Shown piece after piece: positions 1 to 8,200 of a stretch of DNA of 9,464 nucleotides. Under the pieces are notes generated by a model, which worked only from the letters and a program-made list of their open reading frames with translations, did no database searches and had not been told where the DNA came from. Origin of the DNA: Bacteroidota bacterium (GTDB lineage: Bacteria > Bacteroidota > Bacteroidia > NS11-12g > UBA955); assembly GCA_005788145.1 (NCBI GenBank), contig SXYY01000017.1:1-9464 (forward strand), in the 5' to 3' direction. The stretch's first letter is position 1; each line of letters opens with the position of its first letter. A program made the position numbers and the translations under genes.

Positions 1-609
1 ACCCCAACCAGACCAGCAGCAAGTCCATATGGAGCAACCAAACAGATGGCTGAAGTCATTTTGAAAGATAACGCCTGGTGCGAGGTACAGTGTTTGCGCT
101 ATTTCAATCCTGTGGGTGCGCATCCTTCAGCAAAAATTGGGGAATTGCCCTTGGGTATACCCAATAATTTGATACCCTACTTGACCCAAACCGTTGCAGG
201 TATTCGTGAGAAACTAACCGTTCATGGCGGTGATTATCCAACCGCAGACGGCACTTGCATTCGCGATTATATTCATGTGATGGACTTGGCGGAGGCACAC
301 GTTGCAGCCATCGATCGATTGTTTAATCCACACAGACTCGTTGAATCTCAAATGGGAGATCCATCTTTGGAGAATTTTGAGGTTTTTAATATTGGAACAG
401 GTGTTGGTTATTCTGTGTTGGAGGTAATAGCTGCTTTTGAGTCCGCTACAGGTGAAAAAGTGAATTACGCCATAGGTGATCGCAGAGCGGGTGATGTAAT
501 TGCTGTTTGGGCCGACACTACAAAGGTCAACAATGTATTGGGGTGGTCAGCAAAGCGTGATTTATCAACCATGATGAAAGATGCCTGGCATTGGCAGCAA
601 CGGTGTTAG
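1..609 (+). CDS. galE: UDP-glucose 4-epimerase GalE, C-terminal part (5' end outside window)
   Basis: Interconverts UDP-glucose and UDP-galactose in the cytoplasm (Leloir pathway, sugar donors for surface glycans). The frame is open from base 1, so the gene begins before the window. The ATG at 46 is internal, because family sequence is already readable upstream of it. The 202 visible codons start just before the short-chain dehydrogenase motif SPYGATK, with the catalytic Tyr at codon 10 and Lys at codon 14. GalE signatures follow: RYFNPVGAHPSAKIGE, the stretch around GGDYPTADGTCIRDYIHV (UDP-sugar contacts), VFNIGTGVGYSVLE, and the terminal RRAGDV...LGW segment. GalE is usually about 335-345 residues, so roughly 135-140 N-terminal residues, including the Rossmann GxxGxxG NAD-binding loop, are missing only because of the window edge. 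The TAG stop at 607-609 overlaps the stop of the convergent comM gene. A related NDP-sugar epimerase is possible, but the motif set fits GalE best. Confidence 0.93.
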   Translation, partial: TPTRPAASPYGATKQMAEVILKDNAWCEVQCLRYFNPVGAHPSAKIGELPLGIPNNLIPYLTQTVAGIREKLTVHGGDYPTADGTCIRDYIHVMDLAEAHVAAIDRLFNPHRLVESQMGDPSLENFEVFNIGTGVGYSVLEVIAAFESATGEKVNYAIGDRRAGDVIAVWADTTKVNNVLGWSAKRDLSTMMKDAWHWQQRC

Positions 610-2168
610 CCAAGTCCCCAATTTCTATCCAAATTACGGTATTGAATCGCCTCCGCAATGTGATGTTTTTCTATATTGTCTGAATTTTCGAGGTCTGCAA
701 TAGTCCGGGATACCTTGAGAATTTTATGATAAGCACGCGCGCTGAGGTTCAACTTCTCCATTGCGGCTTTGACCAATTCATTTGATGGAACATCGAGCGG
801 ACAAAGTTCTAATAGTGATTTGCCTGTAAGTTGGCTGTTCGAATAAATAGCATCAAGTTTTTTACGTTTGAACCGTTTCATTTGGCGCTCTCTTGCATGA
901 GCAATTCGATGTTTTATCGCTTCATCTTTTAAGTTGTAATTTTCAATGGTTGGGCTAGATATTTCATCAAATGTGATTGGTGCGATGGGAACGTGCAGGT
1001 CGATTCGATCCAACAATGGACCACTGATTTTTCCGAGGTAGCGCGCAATATTGCCGGATGGACAGTCACAGATTTTGGTAGGATGGTTGTAATAACCACA
1101 TGGACAAGGATTCATACTTGCAACCAACATAAAATTTGCTGGGAAACGCACCCGTTGGCGTGAACGAGACAGGTGAATTGCCTTTTCTTCAAGGGGTTGT
1201 CTCAAAGATTCCAATGTGTTTTTCTGAAATTCGGGTAATTCGTCCAAAAACAACACGCCATTGTGAGCCAGCGAGATTTCGCCGGGCAACAATGGATGTC
1301 CACCGCCCACCATGGCTACATGGGATAGGGAGTGGTGGGGTGATCGAACGATTCTCTCTGTAATCACGCCTTCGTCCTGTTGAGTTGTTTTTAGCATGCC
1401 CGCGATGGAATGAATCTGTGTGGTTTCCAAACTTTCTGCTAAGGACATAGTGGGCAATATCGATTGAAGGCTATTTGCGAGAAGTGTTTTTCCAGCGCCT
1501 GGCGGTCCGATTAATAGGGTGTTGTGTCCGCCCGCACAAGCAATTTCAAGGGCTCTTTTTGCCGATTGTTGCCCCCGCACTTCGGAAAAAGACAGTACAG
1601 GAGTTTTCTTATATGTATTTGATTGACGATGCCATGGGTGAATCTGTTTACGGTTGGCAAGAAAGTCCGCGGCTTCCTGCAAATGAGAAACACCGATAAT
1701 GTCAATTTCAGTTACCATGGCTGCTTCGTTGGCATTTTGTAAAGGCACAAGAATTCCTTTAAATCCTTTGTTTTTTGCCAGTATCGCCATACTTAAAACC
1801 CCCTTGACAGGTTGAATTTTACCATCCAATGCCAATTCGCCAACCAAGATAAAATCCTTCAGTTTTGTTTCCGGTATCTGAAAGCTCATAGCCAACATGA
1901 CGATGGCAATGGGCAAGTCATAACCCGATCCCTCTTTACGCAAATCAGCCGGAGACAAATTGATGATTTGTTTTTGTCTCAGCGGCTTATATGATGTTTG
2001 CATGATGGCGGATTCACACCGATATAGGCTTTCCTTGATTGAATGATCAGGTAGGCCGATAACACTAGTCATTGCAATTTCGCTCTGAAATGGCATCGCA
2101 CAAGCTTCAACTGAAACAACAATTCCCTCTACACCCGACAAGGCGGCTGCATATCCCTTCACTACCAT
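606..2168 (-). CDS. comM: YifB/ComM family AAA+ ATPase (Mg-chelatase-like)
   Basis: At 520 residues this is full length for YifB/ComM, which runs about 500-510. Characterised ComM is a hexameric helicase promoting branch migration during natural transformation; that role here is from family knowledge. The N-terminal 170 residues form the Lon-substrate-binding-like domain (VIGLPDHSIKES at 37-48, LSPADLRKEGSGYDLPIA at 71-88). The Mg-chelatase-type AAA+ core follows: Walker A GPPGAGKT at 221-228, Walker B GVLFLDE at 304-310, sensor Asn in MNPCPCG near 353, and an arginine-finger-like GPLLDRID at 383-390. Four cysteines in two pairs (355/357 and 367/369) lie after sensor 1, as in many family members. 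The C-terminal Mg-chelatase lid ends in LSARAYHKILKVSRTIADLE. The ATG at 2168 agrees with family N-termini and has an A/T-rich upstream with no Shine-Dalgarno. It lies 15 nt after gldH and is probably the last gene of the operon. Its TAA overlaps the galE stop. Confidence 0.95.
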   Translation of the reverse strand: MVVKGYAAALSGVEGIVVSVEACAMPFQSEIAMTSVIGLPDHSIKESLYRCESAIMQTSYKPLRQKQIINLSPADLRKEGSGYDLPIAIVMLAMSFQIPETKLKDFILVGELALDGKIQPVKGVLSMAILAKNKGFKGILVPLQNANEAAMVTEIDIIGVSHLQEAADFLANRKQIHPWHRQSNTYKKTPVLSFSEVRGQQSAKRALEIACAGGHNTLLIGPPGAGKTLLANSLQSILPTMSLAESLETTQIHSIAGMLKTTQQDEGVITERIVRSPHHSLSHVAMVGGGHPLLPGEISLAHNGVLFLDELPEFQKNTLESLRQPLEEKAIHLSRSRQRVRFPANFMLVASMNPCPCGYYNHPTKICDCPSGNIARYLGKISGPLLDRIDLHVPIAPITFDEISSPTIENYNLKDEAIKHRIAHARERQMKRFKRKKLDAIYSNSQLTGKSLLELCPLDVPSNELVKAAMEKLNLSARAYHKILKVSRTIADLENSDNIEKHHIAEAIQYRNLDRNWGLG

Positions 2169-2183
2169 AAAAATGTGTATTAA

Positions 2184-2672
2184 CTATAAAATAGGTTGAC
2201 CCTTTTCCACTTTGATACCTACGTCGACAACACCGCCCAATTTTTCATCGCGCATATTTTGTGAAATTGTCCAAGTGTATGTACCAGGGGCCAACTTCTG
2301 TTGAATGTATGTAGGTTTTGAATAGGTAATAAGATTTGACATACCTTCACCAAGCCAACGCCCAGCTTGATCCGCAATATCTATTGGAACTTGGTTTTTG
2401 ATGTTGGTGTTGTTTCCCTGTATTTGTGAAATAAGCCAGATATTGCTGTAAGCAAAAGTGCCTTGTATTCTCAGACCAATGGATAAGTTATAATAATGGG
2501 TGGAATCATCAATGGTAAATGTAAAAGACTTAGAGTCTGCCCATTTCCAGGTGTTATCTTCAATGGGTTGAAATTCCTCTGCAACTGTATTTGCTGGCAG
2601 GCTGCAGCCTTGAAAGAGCATACAAAGGGTAGCGAGGATGCCCCATGTGTAGTTATGCAATTTTGTGTTCAT
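2184..2672 (-). CDS. gldH: Gliding motility lipoprotein GldH
   Basis: GldH is a membrane-anchored lipoprotein required for gliding in Flavobacterium johnsoniae; its exact biochemical role is unclear and homologues also occur in non-gliders. The chosen ATG (2672) gives 162 residues. A short N-terminus and a hydrophobic stretch end in the lipobox-like LFQGC, with the lipidated Cys at 23. The mature protein begins SLPANTVAEEF and appears beta-rich, without further membrane segments. Family-like features are the early WKW segment (42-44), the GRWLGEG segment (about 104-110) and the closing GVVDVGIKVEK, resembling the LxGxxDVGFxxE end of known GldH. The frame is open upstream to an ATG at 2729, which would add 19 residues before the signal peptide and lengthen the overlap with lpxK to 77 nt. 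The 2672 start (20-nt overlap) is preferred because it places a normal-length signal peptide before the lipobox. No Shine-Dalgarno is visible. Confidence 0.88.
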   Translation of the reverse strand: MNTKLHNYTWGILATLCMLFQGCSLPANTVAEEFQPIEDNTWKWADSKSFTFTIDDSTHYYNLSIGLRIQGTFAYSNIWLISQIQGNNTNIKNQVPIDIADQAGRWLGEGMSNLITYSKPTYIQQKLAPGTYTWTISQNMRDEKLGGVVDVGIKVEKGQPIL

Positions 2673-3777
2673 GAATGAATGTATTGAGTATTTGAGTAAT
2701 TTTTTTGTCACTATCCAATAAGGGTTCAATTTGGGATGATATTACAAACAATGGCAGATTTTTTGGCCAAATGGATTGTATTCTCATGTAATCTTTTCGA
2801 GTGGTGACTAATGCCAAAGCGGGATATGTTTTTTGTAAGTTGTAAAACTTCTGTTGAATTTGCTCGATATCGCCCTTGGAGAAACGGTAATGATCAGCAA
2901 ATTTGTCGTGTTGAATGATCTGATAGCCGCTCAAATTATCACTAACTCTCATGGGATTCGCAATCCCAGTAATCAAATACACAGGTGAATCAGGGTTCAA
3001 AGCAACTTGGTCAATTGCATTTAATGGCGTGCTTGTGGTGGTGCAAAAAAATGCGACATTCTCTTTCCAGCTCACAGGTTTATTGGGTGTCACAATGCGT
3101 GAAAGCCACATCCAATGATTCATTTGTTTTCCGAGTTTTAATTTGAACGCCTCGGATTGTTCATGCGATAATTCTTTAGGGCAATTTGTTACAATAATTA
3201 CCTCGGCAGAATCGCTTGCCCACGGAAACTCTCTTAACCGACCTGAAGGAAGCGGCCAATCTGTGGTAAATGGTTTTCGATAATCACAGAGTATAATCCC
3301 GAGGTCGTGTTGGAGTCGGAGGTGTTGAAATCCATCATCTAGCAATACGAGTGATAACGACGGACAATCGTTTTTCATTTTCTCTATACCCAACACGCGA
3401 TTTTCACAAACTGCGATTTTTATTTGGTCCTGCGGCGAATACCTTGATAACGCAGTGGCTATTTCCAAGGGCTCGTCACCCACTTCGTTTGATTGGCTAC
3501 TGTAGTTTACCCAAGCAAAACCTTTGGTTTTTCGTCTGTATCCTCGAGATAATACACCAATTTGTTGACTAGCCAACCCTAATTCAATTAATTCGTTATA
3601 CAGCCAAATTAATGTTGGGGTTTTGCCGGTTCCACCAACATTGATGTTTCCCACAACAACATTTGGCAAATGACCTTTGGAGCGCAAACTCAGCAATTCA
3701 TATAAGGTTCGTTTGATTTGGGCGATGATTCCCCAAACTAGACCCAACGGAAACAATATGATTTGCAGCAGATTCAC
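2653..3777 (-). CDS. lpxK: Tetraacyldisaccharide 4'-kinase LpxK
   Basis: LpxK phosphorylates the 4' position of the tetraacyldisaccharide 1-phosphate, giving lipid IVA. It works at the inner face of the cytoplasmic membrane and marks a Gram-negative lipid A producer. The 374 residues are slightly longer than common family members (about 325-350). An N-terminal hydrophobic segment (3-19, membrane association) precedes the P-loop GNINVGGTGKT (43-53). Then come SRGYRRKTKG (77-86), GDEPLE (100-105), the catalytic-region motif LLDDGFQH (145-152) and LPSGRLRE (176-183), all typical LpxK landmarks. The start is GTG (3777-3775), and no Met codon lies between it and the P-loop. It overlaps the stop of the upstream beta-CASP gene by one base in the arrangement TAGTG, which suggests translational coupling by termination-reinitiation. 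The C-terminal 20 bases encode the start of gldH. Confidence 0.96.
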   Translation of the reverse strand: MNLLQIILFPLGLVWGIIAQIKRTLYELLSLRSKGHLPNVVVGNINVGGTGKTPTLIWLYNELIELGLASQQIGVLSRGYRRKTKGFAWVNYSSQSNEVGDEPLEIATALSRYSPQDQIKIAVCENRVLGIEKMKNDCPSLSLVLLDDGFQHLRLQHDLGIILCDYRKPFTTDWPLPSGRLREFPWASDSAEVIIVTNCPKELSHEQSEAFKLKLGKQMNHWMWLSRIVTPNKPVSWKENVAFFCTTTSTPLNAIDQVALNPDSPVYLITGIANPMRVSDNLSGYQIIQHDKFADHYRFSKGDIEQIQQKFYNLQKTYPALALVTTRKDYMRIQSIWPKNLPLFVISSQIEPLLDSDKKITQILNTFIHEHKIA

Positions 3778-5198
3778 TAGATTAGTTCAAAGGTTTGCCC
3801 TTTTTCAGGCATTGAAACCAAAGTGTGGTCAACATCGTTGGCCAACAACTCCATTTGTTGTGCGTCACCATGGACGAGGAACAACTGTTTCAAGCTGCCA
3901 GGGTTGGACTGTTTAAAATAAGCCAACATTTGTGGATGGTCTGGGTGAGCACTGAATACGTCGGTGCGTTTAATTTTGGCATGAACAGGGCGGGGTTTGC
4001 GATTGATTTCAACAAAATCTTGGCCCGATAGCAATCGATGTCCAAGTGTGCCTTCTGCGCAAAATCCCGCGATTAAAATTGTGTTTTCAGGGAACCCCAC
4101 ATTGTTTCTAACGTGCATTTGAATCCTGCCACCTTCCACCATACCCGCAGCGCTGATAATGACACAAGGTGTATTCATCACGCTAAGCATCTCACTCTCT
4201 TTTTCATCCTCTATGATTTGCAACAGGGGAAAATCGAACAGACTACCGTGCTGTTGTTGGAATTCTTTTGCTTCTTCGTTGAGAAATTCTATGTTATGTT
4301 GGTAAACCTTTGTGCTGCGAATGGCTAAAGGGCTATCCGTAAAAATGGGTATTTCAGGAAGGCGGCCTGCACGGTAAAGTTGATGAATCGTAAAAATAAT
4401 GGCTTGTGTTCTACCGACGCTGAAAGCAGGAATCACCAACTTCCCTCCGCGCTCAACACAGGTTTCAATAATTTCCGCCAACATTGCGTCCTCTGCACGC
4501 TGTGAATCTGTGATATGGTTTCTACCGCCATATGTGCTTTCTGAAACCAAGTAATTGAGTCCAGTCATGGGCTTGGGGTCGGGTACGAGTTTTGAGTTTG
4601 CGTTTCCCAAATCTCCGGTAAAACCGATGACTGTCTTTTCTCCATTGTGGCTCACAGTAAATCGAACGCTCGCCGCACCGAGAATATGTCCGGCTTCATA
4701 CAAACTGATACTCAACTCTTCATTGAATGCATATTCCACACCGTATGGTAAGCTTACCGATTGGTCTAACATTTCAGTGATGTGTTTTTTGGTATACAGT
4801 GTCTGAACCTGGGGCTGTTTCCCCTTTTTGAATTTTTTCCCCGAATTTTTCCAAACAGCTTTCTGTTTGGCAGCCAATTCCATCCGCTGAATATTTAAAC
4901 TATCATGCAATAAATAATCACTTAGTTCCAAGGTAGGCTCTGTCCCGAGGATGGTACCGTTAAATCCTTGTCGCACAAGATTAGGAACATTTCCAGAATG
5001 GTCAATATGTGCATGGGTGAGTATCAAAAGATCAATGGATTTTGGGTCGAAAGGAAAAACGGCATTACGCTCCTCAAACTCTTTTCTTTTTTCATAATCC
5101 AAACCACAATCAATCAAAACCCGCGTGCCACTTGGAAGTTCCAGTAAATGCATGCTGCCAGTGACTTGTCGAGCTGCTCCCCAAAAAGTAATTTTCAT
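3777..5198 (-). CDS. MBL-fold/beta-CASP metallo-hydrolase (predicted RNase)
   Basis: At 473 residues this is a full-length metallo-beta-lactamase-fold protein with a beta-CASP insertion, the architecture of CPSF73-like ribonucleases. All metal-site motifs are visible: VLIDCG (Asp30), HAHIDHSG (62-69), GHILGA (His171) and TGDLGN (Asp196). The beta-CASP motifs are also present: A as Glu220 in VSESTYGG, B as His418 in SAHPDHP, and C as His443 in LVHGD. The predicted role is two-metal phosphodiester hydrolysis of RNA in the cytoplasm. Bacterial members of this subgroup are often annotated 'MBL fold metallo-hydrolase', and their substrates are largely unproven. A lysine-rich patch (residues about 112-128, KAVWKNSGKKFKKGK) could contact nucleic acid; that is inference. 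The ATG at 5198 begins the classic MKITFWGAARQVTGS start, so the start is secure. It is probably the first gene of the operon leading into lpxK. DNA-acting beta-CASP enzymes are the main alternative, but less likely. Confidence 0.9.
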   Translation of the reverse strand: MKITFWGAARQVTGSMHLLELPSGTRVLIDCGLDYEKRKEFEERNAVFPFDPKSIDLLILTHAHIDHSGNVPNLVRQGFNGTILGTEPTLELSDYLLHDSLNIQRMELAAKQKAVWKNSGKKFKKGKQPQVQTLYTKKHITEMLDQSVSLPYGVEYAFNEELSISLYEAGHILGAASVRFTVSHNGEKTVIGFTGDLGNANSKLVPDPKPMTGLNYLVSESTYGGRNHITDSQRAEDAMLAEIIETCVERGGKLVIPAFSVGRTQAIIFTIHQLYRAGRLPEIPIFTDSPLAIRSTKVYQHNIEFLNEEAKEFQQQHGSLFDFPLLQIIEDEKESEMLSVMNTPCVIISAAGMVEGGRIQMHVRNNVGFPENTILIAGFCAEGTLGHRLLSGQDFVEINRKPRPVHAKIKRTDVFSAHPDHPQMLAYFKQSNPGSLKQLFLVHGDAQQMELLANDVDHTLVSMPEKGQTFELI

Positions 5199-5273
5199 CT
5201 CACAAAATTACGCTCAACCACGGGTTTTGATGGTGTTTGTTATCAACTGATTACTGATTTGTCTAAGTCTGTG
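5199..5273. other. 75-bp intergenic gap
   Basis: This separates the end of the T9SS cargo gene from the beta-CASP gene on the minus strand. Apart from the candidate promoter box it holds only a weak dyad, ATCA..TGAT (around 5241-5250), with no G/C-rich stem or T-tract. A Rho-independent terminator is therefore not supported, and read-through from the cargo gene into the downstream genes is possible. Confidence 0.6.
5203..5210 (-). promoter_or_regulatory. Candidate Bacteroidota -7 promoter box TAATTTTG
   Basis: TAATTTTG exactly matches the Bacteroidota primary sigma factor -7 consensus TAnnTTTG. It lies in the only non-coding gap inside the minus-strand gene block, just ahead of the beta-CASP gene, and ends 4 nt before its ATG. 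Transcription from it would begin at or within a few bases of the start codon, giving a leaderless or nearly leaderless mRNA. No TTTG/TTG -33 element is seen at the usual spacing; the nearest TTG upstream in CAGTTG is 33 nt away. An eight-base match could be chance, so the call is tentative. Confidence 0.35.
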
Positions 5274-8200
5274 TTATTGGGGTTGCGAATAGAAAACCCT
5301 TCGAGAAAACCATTGTCCATCTGTATTCTGAAATTGAACGATATAAAACCCTGTACTTAGATTGTCTGACCAATGCATTTTGCTGGTCATGGGTGTGATT
5401 TCTCTACCATCCAAGCAAAAAACTTTTGCGGTTGCAGGAATTTTTAGCCACACATTTTCGTCCTGAATAACAGGAGTTTCATTAGAGAGCCAATCATCAT
5501 TTTCATCTTTTCCCGAAGCCCTTCTGGCTGCTTGCAAGGAGTTCTGAACATCAAAGCACGTCTCGTTGATTTTCTTCCTCAAACTTCCTTGGACATCAAC
5601 TTCGTACCATTTTCCGCCCAAATCGATGCAACCAATAGAGAGGTATTTGGCATTTACACTGTCAAAGTTACTGTTGGCTTTTAGCGGAAACCAATAATTT
5701 GTGCCCAATTGAATGCTTGTGTTTTTGGTGTTCCATGGTGCAGAAACGAGGTTTGGAATGGTCCCGGCGATTTGGATTTTGCTATCGGCGCTGCCGGTTG
5801 ATGGACATAAAAAGTTGTTTTCGCCATCGAAAAAAGGTTTAGAATAGTTGAGTTCAACGCTTCTTTTTTGGCTGTATGCAAAAGTATTGTGACCACATTG
5901 TAGTGTATCAATTTCCCCATTTATTTTTGAGTTGGCTCCGGCAATGGTTGTAGACTCCGTTGCCCGAATGCCGATTACATTGTAACCAAAAATGTTGCAT
6001 CGAAGAGCGATGGTCCTATTCAGTGTTTCAATTCCGGTTGCGTTATGGTAAAAAGTGTTTTCAATCAAATGCAGTGGGGCCGTTTTGCTGTTTCCGTTGA
6101 TACTCGTGCCAGTTTCGTTTGCTGTGAAATTGCACAGTAATAGGGTGTCGTGTTTGTCGGCACCATGGATTTCAAGTCCCACGGTATTTTTTTTAAAAGT
6201 TGTACTCGTGATTTTAAATTTTGAAGACGCTGCGATAATAGCTGTGTTACAATTTTCAAACGTGCATTGCTTGATGTTTGTTTTGGCATTGTCGGTCCAT
6301 AGTAGTCCTGTATGAAGATGTTCAAATTTGCAACCAAAAACACCCAGTGTTCCATTGTACATACGCAGTCCATTTTGGGCTATTTTGGCCCATTCAGTTG
6401 GGGAGAATCCTGTGTTGTTTATGAGAACATTTCCAGAAACATTCCAATGACTATGATTTCCCAGTTTGATGTTGGAACGGTTGATGATGATGGAGTCGAA
6501 AACACCGTTACAATCGATGGGGCCTTCAATTTGCAGGTTGGGAGTCCCGTTAGCATCATTTCCCTCAATTCGAAATACAGCGCCTCCATTACTGCTAATC
6601 GTACATGACCCCAATCCGCCACCAATATTGCTTAGTTTGAGCAAACCCACTGCGAAGTTTGAATCATTGGTAACATTAAATTGACAACTGTCTTCAAGCA
6701 TCATGCGTCCTTTAATGTGAACGAGCGCATTTTCGCCATTGAGTTTCAGTGTAACTTTTCTACCCAACCATAGTTTACTTTTGGGGTCGACCGTTAGGGC
6801 GGATCCGTTTTCAACAATGAGCGACGCCCCATCTTCAAGGATGATTTGTGTGCCATTGGTCATATGAAGTGATGATTTTCCACCTGAAAGTTTCAGTGTG
6901 CCACCGGCCTCCACAATTATTTTAGACGCAGAGCGGCATTGGAAATAGGTCGTTTGATTCTTTGAAATACCTGAGCCGATCTCCATGACACCACCGTTTT
7001 TGATGCGTATTTCTGATGGCTGGCAATTTCCGAGGTAAAAAGCACGGAATGTTAATTTTGATAGAATTGATTTCTCGATGGGACTATAATTGCTATTTGA
7101 TAAATCACCATTGATAGACAGCGTTTGGTCTTTTTCTACTGTGATGTTTCCGATGAAACGATCAAAAGGTTTACCGATGAAGATTCCGTTTTTTTCCGGT
7201 TTGTAGATTTGTTTTTCAGATAAAATTAATTGCTTTAATAGCCAGTCTGCATTTCCCCCTTTTGCATCATCAAGAAATACATGGTCTTGATTCAATCTCT
7301 GTGAATAGTAGTTATCGAACGGGGTGTTTTTCAAGCCGAGAAGTTGGTCTCCCAGCGTTTCTGATAGGGTCCTTCTATATTTTATTCGCACAGAATCGCT
7401 TGCCAATGCACTCCAAACAGGAATGAAACAGGTTTCATCGGTGTTGTGTTCTGAAAAAATTAACCACGAATGGTTTTTGAGTGATTCATGGAATGCAAGA
7501 ACGAAATTCGAGTGTCCGCCAGCTGAGTGTTCATAGCTTTCTATTGTACCATCAACATTGTGTGAATGGAGTTTTTTGTATGTGGTTTTAAAAAGTGCAA
7601 CAGTACTCTTTCCGGGTACCGCGTTTGAATTGCCCAAGGCGTAAATAAACAATTTGGCATCTGATTCTGGCAAAACAGTTGTTACTTTATACAATACTTT
7701 GCTACCAATTTTTCTTGCAAGGGCTTTGATGTCGTCGAACAAGGGTTGTGCAATGTTAAAATGCATAAGGGAATCCCCTACAATGAGATTATGGAAGTGA
7801 TGACCTTGCTGTCGAATCATCGCATTACTGCCATTGGTAATGGCAAACTTCCAAGGTATTTTGGGGAATGCCTGTAAGTTGGAATCTGCCATGAACTTTT
7901 CTCTGAATTCATGGGGCTTATCGATTTTTTGGTAGTGCATCAGTAGCATTTGCTTCGATGCTGGTCTATTGAGCATCCGTTCTTTTAGGTCGTTGATTTT
8001 TCCCGAAACCCCGTCATAATAATCCAAAGTTACCTGAAGACCTAGCGGAATGACAGCGCCCAATAGGGGCCCATCAAATGAAGTGTAGCTCCGAACGCAG
8101 TGTGACAAAGTATCATTTTCTAGCATTGTTAATGCCCTTCGCGCGACCAATGCGCCCATGCTCGCCCCAATAACATGAATATGATTACCACACAAGCGTT

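Larger units (their letters stand above)
606..5198 (-). other. Predicted four-gene operon: beta-CASP gene - lpxK - gldH - comM
   Basis: Four same-strand genes follow one another with a 1-nt overlap (TAGTG), a 20-nt overlap and a 15-nt gap. This leaves no room for internal terminators and little for internal promoters outside coding sequence. The unit joins an RNA-processing enzyme, lipid A synthesis, a gliding lipoprotein and a DNA-uptake helicase. The grouping looks like co-expression of housekeeping genes rather than a single pathway. Operon structure is inferred from spacing only. Confidence 0.6.

Noticed and set aside
46..609. Treating ATG 46 as the true start of galE
   Set aside because: The frame is open from base 1 and already encodes conserved GalE sequence with the catalytic Tyr upstream of this ATG, so the gene is truncated by the window edge.
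2673..2729. Upstream ATG 2729 as start of gldH
   Set aside because: It would place 19 polar/aromatic residues ahead of the lipoprotein signal and overlap lpxK by 77 nt; the ATG at 2672 gives a standard signal peptide with the lipobox Cys at 23.
2653..5198. A defence or toxin-antitoxin system built around the beta-CASP nuclease
   Set aside because: The neighbours are lpxK, gldH and comM, all core functions; there is no partner protein, repeat array or mobile-element context to support a defence role.
5241..5250. Dyad ATCA..TGAT in the intergenic gap as terminator
   Set aside because: The stem is only 4 bp, A/T-rich and without a following T-tract on the transcribed strand.
6065..6373. 102-codon minus-strand reading frame inside the beta-helix region
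   Set aside because: It lies wholly within the T9SS cargo gene in another frame, has no family resemblance and no start signals; it is a shadow frame, relevant only as the frame reached by slippage at the A8 tract.
6312..6608. 98-codon plus-strand reading frame antisense to the T9SS cargo gene
   Set aside because: No recognisable motif, no ribosome site, and fully covered by a well-supported gene on the other strand.
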